Positions 8,970 to 18,296 of a stretch of 64,000 nucleotides of DNA are shown here, in pieces. Under the pieces are notes generated by a model that did not search any database, was not told the DNA's origin, and saw only the letters and a list, made by a program, of their open reading frames with translations. A program made the translations under genes and the position numbers. The stretch is from positions 868,001-932,000 of the forward strand of contig NC_009376.1 of the NCBI RefSeq assembly GCF_000016385.1, given 5' to 3'. Origin of the DNA: Pyrobaculum arsenaticum DSM 13514. Lineage in GTDB: Archaea; Thermoproteota; Thermoprotei; Thermoproteales; Thermoproteaceae. How positions within the stretch are numbered: position 1 is the stretch's first letter; each line of letters begins with the position of its first letter.

Positions 8970-11070
8970 GCGGGTGGAGCTCATTAATTTTAAGGCGCAT
9001 GCCAAGGCGGCTTTTAGATTTGGCGAGGGGGTCAACTTCATCTATGGGCCAAACGGCTCAGGCAAGACGTCGCTGATGGAGGCCATATCAGTTGCTCTCT
9101 TCGGCTCTACTTGGGTAAGGAAGGTGGGCTCGAAGTGGTCGGACTACCTGCGCCGGGGATCCACGGCGGGCGAGGTTAGGCTATATCTCAGCTACCAGGG
9201 AGGCGAGGTGGTGATTGCCAGACGTTTTGGGGAAAGCGGCACCTCTCCTTCAGGCACCTACATGGCCGTAAACGGCTCTATTATCGCTAGGGGCGATGCG
9301 GACGTCACAGCCGCCGTGGCGACGAAGTTGGGGATAGGCGTGGAGGAGTTTCGACATCTTCTTTACATACGCCAGGGCGAGTTGAGGAGAATACTACAGG
9401 AGGCTGAGTATCTAGACAGGATTTTGAGACTCGACGAGTTTGACAAGGTAGACGAGCTGTACAGAGACGTCTACAACGAGCTTAGGGCCAGGAGGGAGAG
9501 GATTGGGGGGAGAGCCGAGGAGCTTGAAAAACGAATCCAACCTCTCCGATCAAGGCTGGAAGACCTCCGCAGAAGGCTGGGGGAGGTGGAGGCTAAGCTA
9601 AGGGAACTTGAGCCCTATCAAAACCGGCTACCCGAGGCGGAGAGAAGGTACCTGGAGCTGAGGGATAGGCACAACGTCTTGTTGGCAGAAAGAGAGCAAC
9701 TGGAGAGGAGACTCGAGGAGCTGGCCCACGCCGCCCTAGAGGCTGAGAAAGATGTGGAACAGCTAGAAGAGGAGCTGGAGAAGATCCGCAAGGCTGCTCA
9801 AGAGCTCAAAACTCTCCCCACATTCGGCGACGTCGAGAAGGAGTATTTTGAACTACGACAAGTAGTGTCCGTAGTTGAGAAGATACCGCTGGAGGTAAAG
9901 AGCTACGATCCCTCTAGGCTTGAGGAGGCGAGGCAGAGACTTGAAGACTCCTCGAGGAGGCTTGCCCAGGTTAAGTCGCGGCTTGAGCTGTTGAGGGACG
10001 TGGTGAGGCTCGCCAGCAGAGCCGAAGGCGGCGTATGTCCAGTCTGCGGCTCACCCCTCCGCCCCGAGGCGGTGAGAAGACATGAACTAGAGATTATCGG
10101 CCTAGAAAAGGAGGAAAAAAGACTAGTCTCATTAATCGAGGAGCTAAGAGACGAGATTAAGAGACTTGAATCTCTAGACCGCGCCTATCAGACCTACAGA
10201 GAATACCTCAACGTGGACCTTCTCTCTGCCAAGAAGAGACTTACTGAGCTGGAAAAGATGTACAAGGCCAAAGTGGAGACAGAGCGGCGCCGCGCCTATC
10301 TGGCCGCCCTAGTAGAAAGAGAGGCCGAAGTGCTGGGCAAGTTAGAAAAAGCAAAGCGGAGGCTGGCAGAGGCTGAGGTAGCCATAGGCGAGGTGGGCGA
10401 GCGGCTCAAGAAGGTAGAAGAGGAGCTAGAAAAAACCCAGGCCCTACTTAAAGAAGCCGAGGCTGAGTACCTACTCATTAGAGATAGGCACAGGGAGTAC
10501 ACGGCGTTGCAGACCTTGGCAAAGGAACTAAGAGAGCAACTACAATCAACCGAGCTCGAGCTACAAGAGGCCGTAGCTGAGCTGGAAAAAGCTAGGGAAG
10601 ACCTCTCTAAGCTTGACAAGGCCCTTGCCGTAGCTAAGAACGTGCGGGGGACCTTAGCCGAGTTAAAGCCCGCGGCCCGGCAGATATTCCTACGGGCAAT
10701 AAACGAGGAGCTCAACCACGTCTTCCTGAAACTAAGACACAAGGACGCCTTTAAGTCTGCGCAACTAGTTGAAGCTAACGGAAGATACGTGGCCAGGATA
10801 TCCACCCCAAACGGCTACATTGACCACGGCCTACTCTCCCTTGGCGAGCAGAACCTCCTAGCTCTCTCCCTCCGCGTCGCCCTCGCAAGAGCTCTCCTCG
10901 GAGGAGCCCCATTCATGATGCTAGACGAGCCAACAGAACACCTAGACGAAGAACACAGAAAAAGGATAGTAGAACTAGTAAGAGACCTAACCTCTGTGGT
11001 GCCCACAGTAGTCGTCACCTCCCACCTAGGCGAATTCGAAGAAGTCGCCGACAACATTATCCATCTATAA
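8962..11070 (+). CDS. rad50: Rad50 SMC-like ATPase
   Basis: This 702-residue protein has Walker A GPNGSGKTS near residue 32, long heptad-rich coiled coils, a central zinc hook CPVCG (Cys359, Cys362), an ABC signature LSLGEQ and Walker B MMLDEPTEHLD. It dimerises through the hook and the ATPase heads to tether DNA ends and control Mre11. The protein is shorter than the roughly 850-900 residues common in the family, which implies a shortened coiled-coil arm. It is the last gene of the four-gene operon. Confidence 0.95.
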   Translation: MIRRVELINFKAHAKAAFRFGEGVNFIYGPNGSGKTSLMEAISVALFGSTWVRKVGSKWSDYLRRGSTAGEVRLYLSYQGGEVVIARRFGESGTSPSGTYMAVNGSIIARGDADVTAAVATKLGIGVEEFRHLLYIRQGELRRILQEAEYLDRILRLDEFDKVDELYRDVYNELRARRERIGGRAEELEKRIQPLRSRLEDLRRRLGEVEAKLRELEPYQNRLPEAERRYLELRDRHNVLLAEREQLERRLEELAHAALEAEKDVEQLEEELEKIRKAAQELKTLPTFGDVEKEYFELRQVVSVVEKIPLEVKSYDPSRLEEARQRLEDSSRRLAQVKSRLELLRDVVRLASRAEGGVCPVCGSPLRPEAVRRHELEIIGLEKEEKRLVSLIEELRDEIKRLESLDRAYQTYREYLNVDLLSAKKRLTELEKMYKAKVETERRRAYLAALVEREAEVLGKLEKAKRRLAEAEVAIGEVGERLKKVEEELEKTQALLKEAEAEYLLIRDRHREYTALQTLAKELREQLQSTELELQEAVAELEKAREDLSKLDKALAVAKNVRGTLAELKPAARQIFLRAINEELNHVFLKLRHKDAFKSAQLVEANGRYVARISTPNGYIDHGLLSLGEQNLLALSLRVALARALLGGAPFMMLDEPTEHLDEEHRKRIVELVRDLTSVVPTVVVTSHLGEFEEVADNIIHL

Positions 11071-11136
11071 CCCACACAGAAAGATGCACTTAAGTCGGCA
11101 AGGTGTCTCTATTTGAGGAGTTTCTGGGTTATCTCT

Positions 11137-12306
11137 TTATGACGTTGTTGTGGCGGCCTCTGCCGCAATTTGTTGCTCAAGAACCCAAACGGGGGTTGAA
11201 AGAAGCGCCACGTATCCTCCAAATGCCTGCATCAGCGTCTTGGACTCCTCCACGCCCTTTGGTATAACTTCTACTTTAATTCCCTTCTCCTCCGCCTTCA
11301 TTACTACGTCGAGAACTACGTCTTCGCCGAGTTCCTCGGCTATTACCACCAGCTCCGCCATTCCCATCTGAAGTGCCTTAAGCGTTCGGTCCCTCCCATA
11401 TACAATGTAATCGCTTTTCTTAACGGCGTAGAACATGACCTTGTCCATAACCTCCTTTGCCTTGACGTATTCGCTCTCCTTGAGCTGGTCCTGGGCGTTT
11501 CTAATAGCCTCCACCACACCGTACTCGTTGGCGCAGCACGCAGGTACAACGGCCAGAACCTTGTCCTTGAGGCGGTAGTCCAAGCCCCCCTCTTCTAAGA
11601 AGTCCTCCTTCGTGGGCCCAGGCCCCGCCACGATGATCCCCTTCAGCGTGGGGATCTGTAAGAATATCTTGTTAACCTCCTCAGCCAGCACCTTGTAAAA
11701 AGTTTCGGCTAAGTGCTCTGTCTGGCGCTTAAAGCGGTTGGCGGACTGTCCTCCTGCGTGGTGCTTCCCCGGCACGAAGAACTCAACAGTCTTAACAACT
11801 TCCCACTGCCCGCCTTTTAGCAACGCGATCACCGCCTCTCCTCTCTCCACTACCACTATGCCGTAGGTAACAGCTGCGTGTAGTTGCTCTTCTAAGATCT
11901 CCGTGTGGAAAGCCGTGTCGCAGATGTATTTAAACGTATAGATAGGCTGGGGCGGAACCACGACGTAGTACACCCACTCGTAGTTGCCCTGGTTTATCAT
12001 GTGGAACCCCGCGAAGATGGCCATGCCGTTTTCAGGAGCCTTAGCCTCGCCCTTGAGGTTGTTGATAATCCTCTCCAAGGTGTCCTGGACGTGCGTCCTA
12101 GTCGTCTTGTCTTTAATGTTAGCCGCGGTGGACCACTCCGATCTTAGCAGATTCAACACATCGGGGATAGGACGCTCCGAGTTGATGTACAAAGTAATGA
12201 GGGTAGTGGCGTAGCCCCGGAACTTTTTCAAGACATTCACAAACGCCCTCAGCTCCGTGGCGGTCTTTACGTAGTAAACGCCATTAGGCGGCCTATTAAA
12301 GCTCAT
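11137..12306 (-). CDS. prf1: Peptide chain release factor aRF1
   Basis: This 389-residue archaeal/eukaryotic class-1 release factor recognises all three stop codons and triggers peptidyl-tRNA hydrolysis. The catalytic GGQ is visible in KHHAGGQSANRFKR, and the N domain contains the stop-codon reading TASNIKS-like segment in altered form (STAANIKDK). Box A TTTATAAA lies about 24 nt upstream of the ATG, so the mRNA is probably leaderless. It ends convergently with rad50. Confidence 0.93.
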   Translation of the reverse strand: MSFNRPPNGVYYVKTATELRAFVNVLKKFRGYATTLITLYINSERPIPDVLNLLRSEWSTAANIKDKTTRTHVQDTLERIINNLKGEAKAPENGMAIFAGFHMINQGNYEWVYYVVVPPQPIYTFKYICDTAFHTEILEEQLHAAVTYGIVVVERGEAVIALLKGGQWEVVKTVEFFVPGKHHAGGQSANRFKRQTEHLAETFYKVLAEEVNKIFLQIPTLKGIIVAGPGPTKEDFLEEGGLDYRLKDKVLAVVPACCANEYGVVEAIRNAQDQLKESEYVKAKEVMDKVMFYAVKKSDYIVYGRDRTLKALQMGMAELVVIAEELGEDVVLDVVMKAEEKGIKVEVIPKGVEESKTLMQAFGGYVALLSTPVWVLEQQIAAEAATTTS

Positions 12307-12398
12307 AGGCTTAAAAACCGCGAGGTCTCTTTATAAAGTTAACTAAGACGCTACACCCAGCTTATAGGCGAAAATCTCGGCAAAAGCCTGCTGTGGGA

Positions 12399-12719
12399 CT
12401 AAATAAGCTGGAGCTCTATCTTGACGGTGTCCGGCACCCTTATTGTCATCAGGCGCCTCAATACCCTCTCCGAGGCCTCTATGTCTATTAGGCGTTTAGA
12501 AATGCGCATTTCCCAGTGGTCATATGTGTGGTATCCCTGCCCAGACGGGGCTCTCCTCACTGTTACCACTAGCCTCCTGGTGGGGAGCGGGATTGGTCCT
12601 CTTACCTGTACTCCCATCTTCTTTGCCAAGTCAACTATCTCTCTAGCTACTTGGTCTACATCTGCGGGGTTTGTGCCGTATAGCCTTATCCTTACTTTCC
12701 TCCTAGCCGCAAGGGCCAT
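12399..12719 (-). CDS. rps10: 30S ribosomal protein S10
   Basis: This protein of about 106 residues has typical archaeal S10 segments: RKVRIRLYGTNPADVDQVAR, the RGPIPLPTRR loop and HWEMRISKRLIDI. It is part of the 30S head and is the archaeal uS10 homologue. The open frame continues 20 codons upstream, but that extension covers the TTTATAAA box (12739-12746). I therefore place the start at ATG 12719 (MALAARRK), about 23 nt downstream of the box. It is often found next to elongation factor 1A, but here it stands alone, divergent from surE. Confidence 0.93.
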   Translation of the reverse strand: MALAARRKVRIRLYGTNPADVDQVAREIVDLAKKMGVQVRGPIPLPTRRLVVTVRRAPSGQGYHTYDHWEMRISKRLIDIEASERVLRRLMTIRVPDTVKIELQLI

Positions 12720-12738
12720 AGGCGCTGGTACTGGTGTG

Positions 12739-12746
12739 TTTATAAA
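12739..12746 (-). promoter_or_regulatory. Box A for ribosomal protein S10
   Basis: On the minus strand TTTATAAA is centred about 23 nt before the S10 ATG at 12719. It falls inside the longest open frame of S10, which argues against the upstream start. Confidence 0.6.
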
Positions 12747-12783
12747 CCTTAAAGCTTTAAAAAACACGCGCCAGCCCATCGGT

Positions 12784-13584
12784 GTGAGAATCTTAATTAC
12801 AAATGACGACGGCGTGCACAGCCCGGGGCTGAGACTACTCTACGAATTCGCATCCCCCCTCGGCGCTGTAGATGTGGTTGCGCCGGAGTCACCCAAGTCG
12901 GCCACAGGGCTCGGCATCACCCTCCACAAGCCGCTTAGGATGTACGAGACAGACCTATGTGGCTTTAAGGCCGTGGCCACGTCGGGCACGCCTTCAGATA
13001 CGATATACCTAGCCGCATACGGCCTCGGCAGGAGATACGACTTAGTTCTGTCGGGGATAAACCTCGGCGACAACACCTCGCTCCAAGTCATCCTCTCTTC
13101 GGGGACTCTCGGAGCCGCTTTCCAAGCCGCCTTGTTGGGCATACCGGCAGTTGCCTACTCCCTACACGCACAGGACTGGGAGGAGGTCTTAAAAAATAGG
13201 GAGGCCCTAGAGATAATGAAAGCGGTGGTTCAGAAATCGGCGGAATTCGTGCTGAAGTATGGACTCCCCCACGGCGTCGATGTGGTCAGTATTAACTTCC
13301 CCAGAAACATGAAGAGGGGAGTCAAGGCAAAACTGGTCCGGGCGGCTAAATTCCGCTTTGCGCAGAAAGTAGACAGGCGAGTCGACCCCCGCGGATCTAG
13401 CTACTACTGGCTATACGGCACAGACCTCGCCCCCGAGCCAGATACAGACGTGTACACAGTGTTAGTAGAGGGGCAAATAGCTGTGACGCCGCTGACGCTT
13501 GACCTAAACGCCCTCAACACCGACAGGAAACTAGACGCCGAAGCCTTAGCAAAACTAGTCCGCTACATCAACGAGGCAATATGA
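12784..13584 (+). CDS. surE: 5'/3'-nucleotidase SurE
   Basis: This 266-residue protein begins with the family hallmark ILITNDDGVHSPG (catalytic Asp pair) and contains SGINLGDNTS, the second conserved metal and phosphate site. SurE dephosphorylates nucleoside 5'- and 3'-monophosphates and short polyphosphates. The GTG at 12784 puts the NDDG motif at the usual position near residue 8. Upstream codons are antisense to S10 and were excluded. The 3' end overlaps the following membrane-protein gene by ATGA. Confidence 0.93.
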   Translation: MRILITNDDGVHSPGLRLLYEFASPLGAVDVVAPESPKSATGLGITLHKPLRMYETDLCGFKAVATSGTPSDTIYLAAYGLGRRYDLVLSGINLGDNTSLQVILSSGTLGAAFQAALLGIPAVAYSLHAQDWEEVLKNREALEIMKAVVQKSAEFVLKYGLPHGVDVVSINFPRNMKRGVKAKLVRAAKFRFAQKVDRRVDPRGSSYYWLYGTDLAPEPDTDVYTVLVEGQIAVTPLTLDLNALNTDRKLDAEALAKLVRYINEAI

Positions 13585-14408
13585 CCTCGATAGTGAACTA
13601 CATAATAATAATAGCCCTGGCCCTTGTAATAACGGCGGGGGCTTTGCTGATATACGTATTATACAGCCACTTCTCTGCGCCAAGCCCAACACCGACATCT
13701 GTCACAGCGACTACGCCCACCTCGGCCACGACGCCTACTCAGACTACACACAGCCCTACAACCACTCAGACGCCGCCGAGGCAGTCCAGCGTGGTAAGCG
13801 TTGCTGTTTATGTATCGCCAGCAGACGTCTCTAAATGCGCCGGGTTGGGCAACTACTACGTATACTACTTCAACGTGACGCTGGATAGAGTTAGGGAGGA
13901 AGACCCAGCGTACCACTACGCCTTCAGCGCAGTGATCCCCAACGGCACTGTACAAATGAAGGCGGCGTCTATCCTTTCTATTGAAAGAGACTACTTCAAG
14001 TCTTACGACATCAACGTCACGCGTAGGCTCGGCCTCCTCAACATCTACCTAGAAATTACGAGCGACAAGCCGCTTAACATCACCGGAGTGAAGTACCTAG
14101 ACAAGACGTACGAAATAACCACCACGACCTACGTGTCGTGCATTAAGAAAATCGTGGTGAAGCTGGGCAACACCACACTTCCATCACCGCCGGCTCCGGG
14201 CCGGCTCGGCCTCCTCCCTGCAGGCAAAATTTACACCATCGCAATCCCGCAACTAGAAAAAGGCCGGTATAGAGTATTAACGCCGCCGGAGGTGAAGGCC
14301 CCGCCCGAGATCACCGTAGGAGAAGGCGGCGCAAGAATAGAGATAGAGCTGTTAAACAAGGCCGTAGTTTTCAACCTGCTTAACATTACTCTAGTAAAAA
14401 TTGGCTAA
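13581..14408 (+). CDS. Membrane-anchored exported protein with Thr/Pro linker
   Basis: This 275-residue protein has one N-terminal hydrophobic helix (residues 6-26), a Ser/Thr/Pro-rich stretch of about 40 residues (glycosylation-type linker) and an exported beta-rich domain with several N-x-S/T sequons. I recognise no family. It overlaps surE by four bases and converges on the small winged-helix gene, sharing 23 bp at the 3' ends. The same plan (anchor, Thr-rich linker, beta domain) recurs in the 61-62 kb gene, which suggests a shared cell-surface context but not proven homology. Confidence 0.8.
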   Translation: MTSIVNYIIIIALALVITAGALLIYVLYSHFSAPSPTPTSVTATTPTSATTPTQTTHSPTTTQTPPRQSSVVSVAVYVSPADVSKCAGLGNYYVYYFNVTLDRVREEDPAYHYAFSAVIPNGTVQMKAASILSIERDYFKSYDINVTRRLGLLNIYLEITSDKPLNITGVKYLDKTYEITTTTYVSCIKKIVVKLGNTTLPSPPAPGRLGLLPAGKIYTIAIPQLEKGRYRVLTPPEVKAPPEITVGEGGARIEIELLNKAVVFNLLNITLVKIG

Positions 14409-14622
14409 TCGCCGGGACGTAGTAGACTACGCCGTCTTTAACCACCCGTTTTACTCTCCCTTCGCGTTCGAGGACGTAGAGGTGCCACTGTAGTTGCCCC
14501 CAGCTGAAACCTGTAAGTTTCGCCAGCTGTCCCTGGGTAAGCATTCCCTTTTCTTCTAATAATTTGAGAAGTAGGACCCTCCTCGGGTCGGAGGTTGAAG
14601 TAGCTGTCTTCGCCCTCGCCAT
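14386..14622 (-). CDS. Small winged-helix DNA-binding protein
   Basis: This protein of about 78 residues is a single winged helix-turn-helix: LLEEKGMLTQGQLAKLTG, recognition helix FSWGQLQWHLYVLERE and wing VVKDGVVYYVP. It resembles archaeal ArsR/MarR-like single-domain regulators. ATG 14622 is preferred over ATG 14637 because the TTTAAAAAA box at 14641-14650 gives leaderless spacing only to 14622. No ligand domain is present. The target is unknown; autoregulation or control of the adjacent surface-protein gene would be ordinary possibilities. Confidence 0.8.
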   Translation of the reverse strand: MARAKTATSTSDPRRVLLLKLLEEKGMLTQGQLAKLTGFSWGQLQWHLYVLEREGRVKRVVKDGVVYYVPAISQFLLE

Positions 14623-14667
14623 GGCCACGCCGTACATCCAATTTAAAAAATCTTGCGTAGTGACGTG

Positions 14668-15318
14668 TTAAAGGCAGCGCAGAAAGTCGTGGATGGCGCG
14701 CCTAATTTCTTCGCTGGTGGGCCCCTCTACGCCGAACAGTTCAGCCTCAAGCCTGGCGGCCAGCCAATAGAGGCGGAGCTTAGCCAGTGCCAAGACCTTG
14801 TTTGCCTCCTCGACAGCGGACCCCACGTCGGCGAGGGGGTTCCCGCCCCTCTTCAGCGGGATGTCCAGCCTCTCCTCGCCCAGGATCTCCACGAAGATGC
14901 CCCCTCTGTTCATGGTAATTATGCCGCTGTGCTTGTGGCCCGTCTCCCGCCCTATCTCCACGAGCCTGTACGCCGTCTTCGCGTCGGCGGCGGCGACGTG
15001 TAGGATAGCCCCCCTCACCATTAGCCATGCGTTGTCGAGCCCCTCCACTGCGTGTGCTACCAGCTCAGGGGGGACTGGGTGGTGCCACTTAGCCACTGGG
15101 CGGAAGCCCCTCCCCTTGCTATAGCTAGGCCTAACCGCCTCCGCTACCATAACCCTGCCGCTACAGGAAGACGTGGTGTAGATGTCCGGGTGAGCGTTTA
15201 GCAACCTGAGGAGGGGGAGGATATCGCCGTCTACCCTATCTTGCAGAGCCTCCCTCTCCAACCTCTCCACAAAGGCCTTTTTCCTAGCCTCGAAAACCCG
15301 TCTATTTACTACGCCCAC
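14668..15318 (-). CDS. taw3: tRNA(Phe) wyosine-pathway methyltransferase Taw3
   Basis: This 216-residue TYW3/Taw3-family protein has the conserved YTTSSCSGRVMVAE motif and the downstream KWHHPV segment. Taw3 is the SAM-dependent N4-methyltransferase of wyosine biosynthesis at G37 of tRNA-Phe. The window also encodes a tRNA-Phe (GAA) with G37 at 21986-22060. The gene follows the DapA-family gene with an 8-base gap, so the two form an operon, although no functional link between them is evident. Confidence 0.9.
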   Translation of the reverse strand: MGVVNRRVFEARKKAFVERLEREALQDRVDGDILPLLRLLNAHPDIYTTSSCSGRVMVAEAVRPSYSKGRGFRPVAKWHHPVPPELVAHAVEGLDNAWLMVRGAILHVAAADAKTAYRLVEIGRETGHKHSGIITMNRGGIFVEILGEERLDIPLKRGGNPLADVGSAVEEANKVLALAKLRLYWLAARLEAELFGVEGPTSEEIRRAIHDFLRCL

Positions 15319-15326
15319 GTGAGACC

Positions 15327-16232
15327 CTATATTAGGCCGAGCTCCTTCAAGATTTTTTCCAGTTCTTTCCTGTCCTTATCCTCCACCGGCGGAAGGGGCT
15401 CCCTCGGCGGTCCCATGTCTATGCCGTGGACTAGTTGGGTTGCAAGCTTGTACAGCGTGGGCCACTTGCCTCCTAGCTTCCCCACCAAGCCGCAGCCGCC
15501 CATGAAGCGCCATAGCGGCATAAGCTTGTTGTGGAGGGACACGGCCTCGGCGGTTTTTCCCTCTTTAACTAGGCGGTACTGCTCCAGCGTTGTTTTGCCT
15601 AAGAAGTTGGGCCCTGCAAGGATGCCGCCGTGGGCGCCCATTATGAGTGAGGGCACGAAGAGCATGTCCAGCCCCTGGAGCACAGACAGACGCCTCCCAA
15701 GGAGGTAGATGAGGTCGAGGTGGTAGCGGAAGTCGCCAGAGCTGTCCTTAACTCCGACGACTTGGCTGTACTCGTTGGCCACAAGCTCGAACACCTCGAC
15801 GGGGATGTTGTACCCCGTGGCTAGGGGGATTGTGTAGAGGATAACGGGGACATCCGTTTTGTCGAGGACTTTCTTGTAGAAGGCGTATATGGCGGCCCAA
15901 TCGTACTGTATGTAGTACGGTGGGGTGATCAGGACGACGTCCACCCCCACGTCCTTGTACCTCCTGACCATATCGATTGTAGATAGATGATCGCCTGTCC
16001 CAGTCCCCGCGATGACTAGGGCCTTCCCACCCGCCACCTCCTTGGCCACCTCCATAACTTTTACCCTTTCCTCCGGCGTGAGCTTAGTCACCTCGCCGGT
16101 GGAGGATGTGGGGAAAACCCCGTGGTAGCCCGCCTCGACGATCCTAGACAAGATGATTCTGAGCCCCTCGTAGTTGACCCCGTCTTTTGTAAAGGGAGTT
16201 ACGGTAGCCGCGATGACCCCTTCTAGTTTCAT
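15327..16232 (-). CDS. DapA/KDG-aldolase family class I aldolase
   Basis: This 301-residue TIM-barrel protein of the dihydrodipicolinate synthase/N-acetylneuraminate lyase family has a phosphate/carboxylate loop TSSTGE, the catalytic Tyr in ILYTIPLATGYN and the Schiff-base Lys in VVGVKDSSGD. Members form or cleave C-C bonds of pyruvate with an aldehyde. In Thermoproteales a 2-keto-3-deoxygluconate aldolase of the branched Entner-Doudoroff pathway is as plausible as DapA, and the sequence alone does not decide. Box A TTATAAAAT lies 24 nt before the ATG. Confidence 0.85.
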   Translation of the reverse strand: MKLEGVIAATVTPFTKDGVNYEGLRIILSRIVEAGYHGVFPTSSTGEVTKLTPEERVKVMEVAKEVAGGKALVIAGTGTGDHLSTIDMVRRYKDVGVDVVLITPPYYIQYDWAAIYAFYKKVLDKTDVPVILYTIPLATGYNIPVEVFELVANEYSQVVGVKDSSGDFRYHLDLIYLLGRRLSVLQGLDMLFVPSLIMGAHGGILAGPNFLGKTTLEQYRLVKEGKTAEAVSLHNKLMPLWRFMGGCGLVGKLGGKWPTLYKLATQLVHGIDMGPPREPLPPVEDKDRKELEKILKELGLI

Positions 16233-16277
16233 GGAAGAAAAAGACGTTCCTATTTTATAATTCTATTTCCCCTATCT

Positions 16278-17228
16278 CTACGACGGCGGGGTCGGCGGAT
16301 AGTACTTTTCCCTAAAAGATCTTACAGCCGTGTATATCACCAACACGACGACTGCCAGCGCCGAAACGGGCAGGGCTCCAAGAATTCTGCTCACATATGC
16401 AAGGGCGGCCGTGGCGATGAGCTCAATTCCGTAGTTCGGTATCTGTCTGAAGAGTATTGCGCCGATGAAATACGGCACGCACAGCACAGACATAATCACG
16501 GCAAATGCCATGTAGGCGAAGTGGTGGCCGAATGGGGCTAAGGCGACGGCCCACCGGAAGAAAAACGACCCGGCGCCGTACTTGTCGTTTACCTTGGGAG
16601 GGGCGGCCAACGTGAGAAACAGTGAAGGCGCCAGCATAGCCCACAAATACCCCAGCTTTACGCCAATAAAAGCCACGACGTATAGCGCCGTAGTTACCGC
16701 GGCGTTTCTCGCTGTGAATTTCCTCCTGGCACGGGAGGTGTCTATTCGGTATAAAAGCGAGTAGACCGACGCCAAGGGGAAGCTGAATATAGCTTCTAGG
16801 TGGTTTGCACAGAGCGGCAACAACAACAGGCCGGTTACTGTGACCCAGTTGGGGTAGTAGGTGGGGGCGCCCCTAAGCCCTCTATAGTAAATAAAGACGT
16901 GCAACACGGCGTATGGCAGAAAGGCGGCGTACCCCACCGCGAAAAACCCAACCGCACCTACGATGAAGGAGGTGAAGAGCCCCCATGTAGCCGCTCTGTG
17001 CGGCGTGGCGTTGATAAATCCTGGGAGCTGGACGTACATAACTGCGTGGTAGAACGAAAGTAGGCCAAGCGTCATGAGATATCCGTGAATATTTGAAGGC
17101 ACTGCCACTCCGGCTAAGAAAAAGAACGCGGACATGAAAAGCGCCATCTGGGTGGACTTTACAAGATCAACAGTTGCTTTGTAAAAAGCCAGAGGTTCCG
17201 ACTTCCCTATGACGTGCCAAACAACCAC
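16278..17228 (-). CDS. Polytopic membrane protein of unknown function
   Basis: This 316-residue, very hydrophobic protein has roughly eight predicted membrane helices, with short loops and a basic cytoplasmic loop (TSRARRKFTARN) in the middle. I recognise no transporter or enzyme motif. It starts at a GTG about 26 nt downstream of an A-rich TTAAAAAAA box. It lies 45 bp upstream of the DapA-family promoter on the same strand but has separate transcription signals. Confidence 0.75.
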   Translation of the reverse strand: MVVWHVIGKSEPLAFYKATVDLVKSTQMALFMSAFFFLAGVAVPSNIHGYLMTLGLLSFYHAVMYVQLPGFINATPHRAATWGLFTSFIVGAVGFFAVGYAAFLPYAVLHVFIYYRGLRGAPTYYPNWVTVTGLLLLPLCANHLEAIFSFPLASVYSLLYRIDTSRARRKFTARNAAVTTALYVVAFIGVKLGYLWAMLAPSLFLTLAAPPKVNDKYGAGSFFFRWAVALAPFGHHFAYMAFAVIMSVLCVPYFIGAILFRQIPNYGIELIATAALAYVSRILGALPVSALAVVVLVIYTAVRSFREKYYPPTPPS

Positions 17229-17375
17229 GAAGTTTGTAGATCGCCAATCTTAAAAAAAAAGGTTCGGCTATGCGGTGGCCCGAGATAAGTCAAGTGTCAT
17301 ACCCTTATGGACATAGCCCCCTCCATGACGTTAGCGAAAAACCCTTTAATGCGTTGCGGCCTATAGTTGTCTTCA

Positions 17376-18206
17376 CTAACGCGTTTCGTGGCGGTAAGTG
17401 TAGAATTGTCTATCGATTGCCTCCCAGTCTGAGTCGCTAAGCTTTATCCTTAGGGCCTCAGCGTTTTCTAAAACGTGCTCTACCCTCGCTGCCTTGACTA
17501 CTGGGACTAGTCCAGGTATTTTAACGTACCACGCCAGTGCTATTTGAGCCGCTGTTTTTCCATACTTCGACGCGATTTGGCCGAGGAAAGGATCCAATGC
17601 AAGGGCGCCCCTTTCCAGCGGCGAGTAGGCCAGGTACATTAAACCCTCCCTTTGGGCCAGCGGCATTACGTCTAGCTCATCTCTCCTGTATAGCAGACTG
17701 TACTTGTTCTCCACAAAGGCAGGTGGGTGCCTCTTGAAGCAAGTCAAGGCTTGTTGGAGTTGCGACGCTGTGACGTTGCTTAGGCCGTAACGCTCGGCTA
17801 AGCCCCTCTCCACAACCGCCTCAAGGGCCCTAACCACATCGCATATGTGTCCCCTTATGGGCATCCAGTGCAACGCTACTCCCCACGGCGTGCGGCCAAG
17901 CCTCTCTGCAGAGGCGGCTACTCTCTTAGCCACCTCGTCCTCAGTAGCCGCCGATGGATGAATCTTCGTAATAACGAGTACGTCGTCTATGTCGGAGGCA
18001 GCTATTCTCACTAACTCCTCTGCATGCCCCCTCCCATATAGCTCGGACGTGTCCACTAGTTTAATGCCCAGCTCAAAACCCTTGCGTAGCGCCTGGATCC
18101 ATTGGTAATCTTTCGAGGTATCTGCAGCCCAGAAATCGCCGCCGACACCGAATGTGCCAAGGGCAAGCTCAGAGACGCACCCCGCATTTTTTGCGCACTT
18201 CATCAT
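17376..18206 (-). CDS. Aldo/keto reductase
   Basis: This protein of about 276 residues has the AKR catalytic tetrad in context: Asp and Tyr in LVDTSELYGRGHAEELV, Lys in VITKIHP and His in ALHWMP. AKRs are NAD(P)H-dependent (alpha/beta)8 barrel reductases of aldehydes and ketones. ATG 18206 (the first of two adjacent Met codons) lies about 22 nt below an AATATATAG box at 18222-18232. It is divergent from tldD. The substrate is unknown. A second, more canonical AKR is encoded at 26.5 kb. Confidence 0.85.
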   Translation of the reverse strand: MMKCAKNAGCVSELALGTFGVGGDFWAADTSKDYQWIQALRKGFELGIKLVDTSELYGRGHAEELVRIAASDIDDVLVITKIHPSAATEDEVAKRVAASAERLGRTPWGVALHWMPIRGHICDVVRALEAVVERGLAERYGLSNVTASQLQQALTCFKRHPPAFVENKYSLLYRRDELDVMPLAQREGLMYLAYSPLERGALALDPFLGQIASKYGKTAAQIALAWYVKIPGLVPVVKAARVEHVLENAEALRIKLSDSDWEAIDRQFYTYRHETR

Positions 18207-18296
18207 GTACAAAATTGATCAACTATATATTTTTTTAGTTATTTAAATTCTGTGACCTACTGCGTAACTGTTATTAAAACAAAAACCCGCATATCT

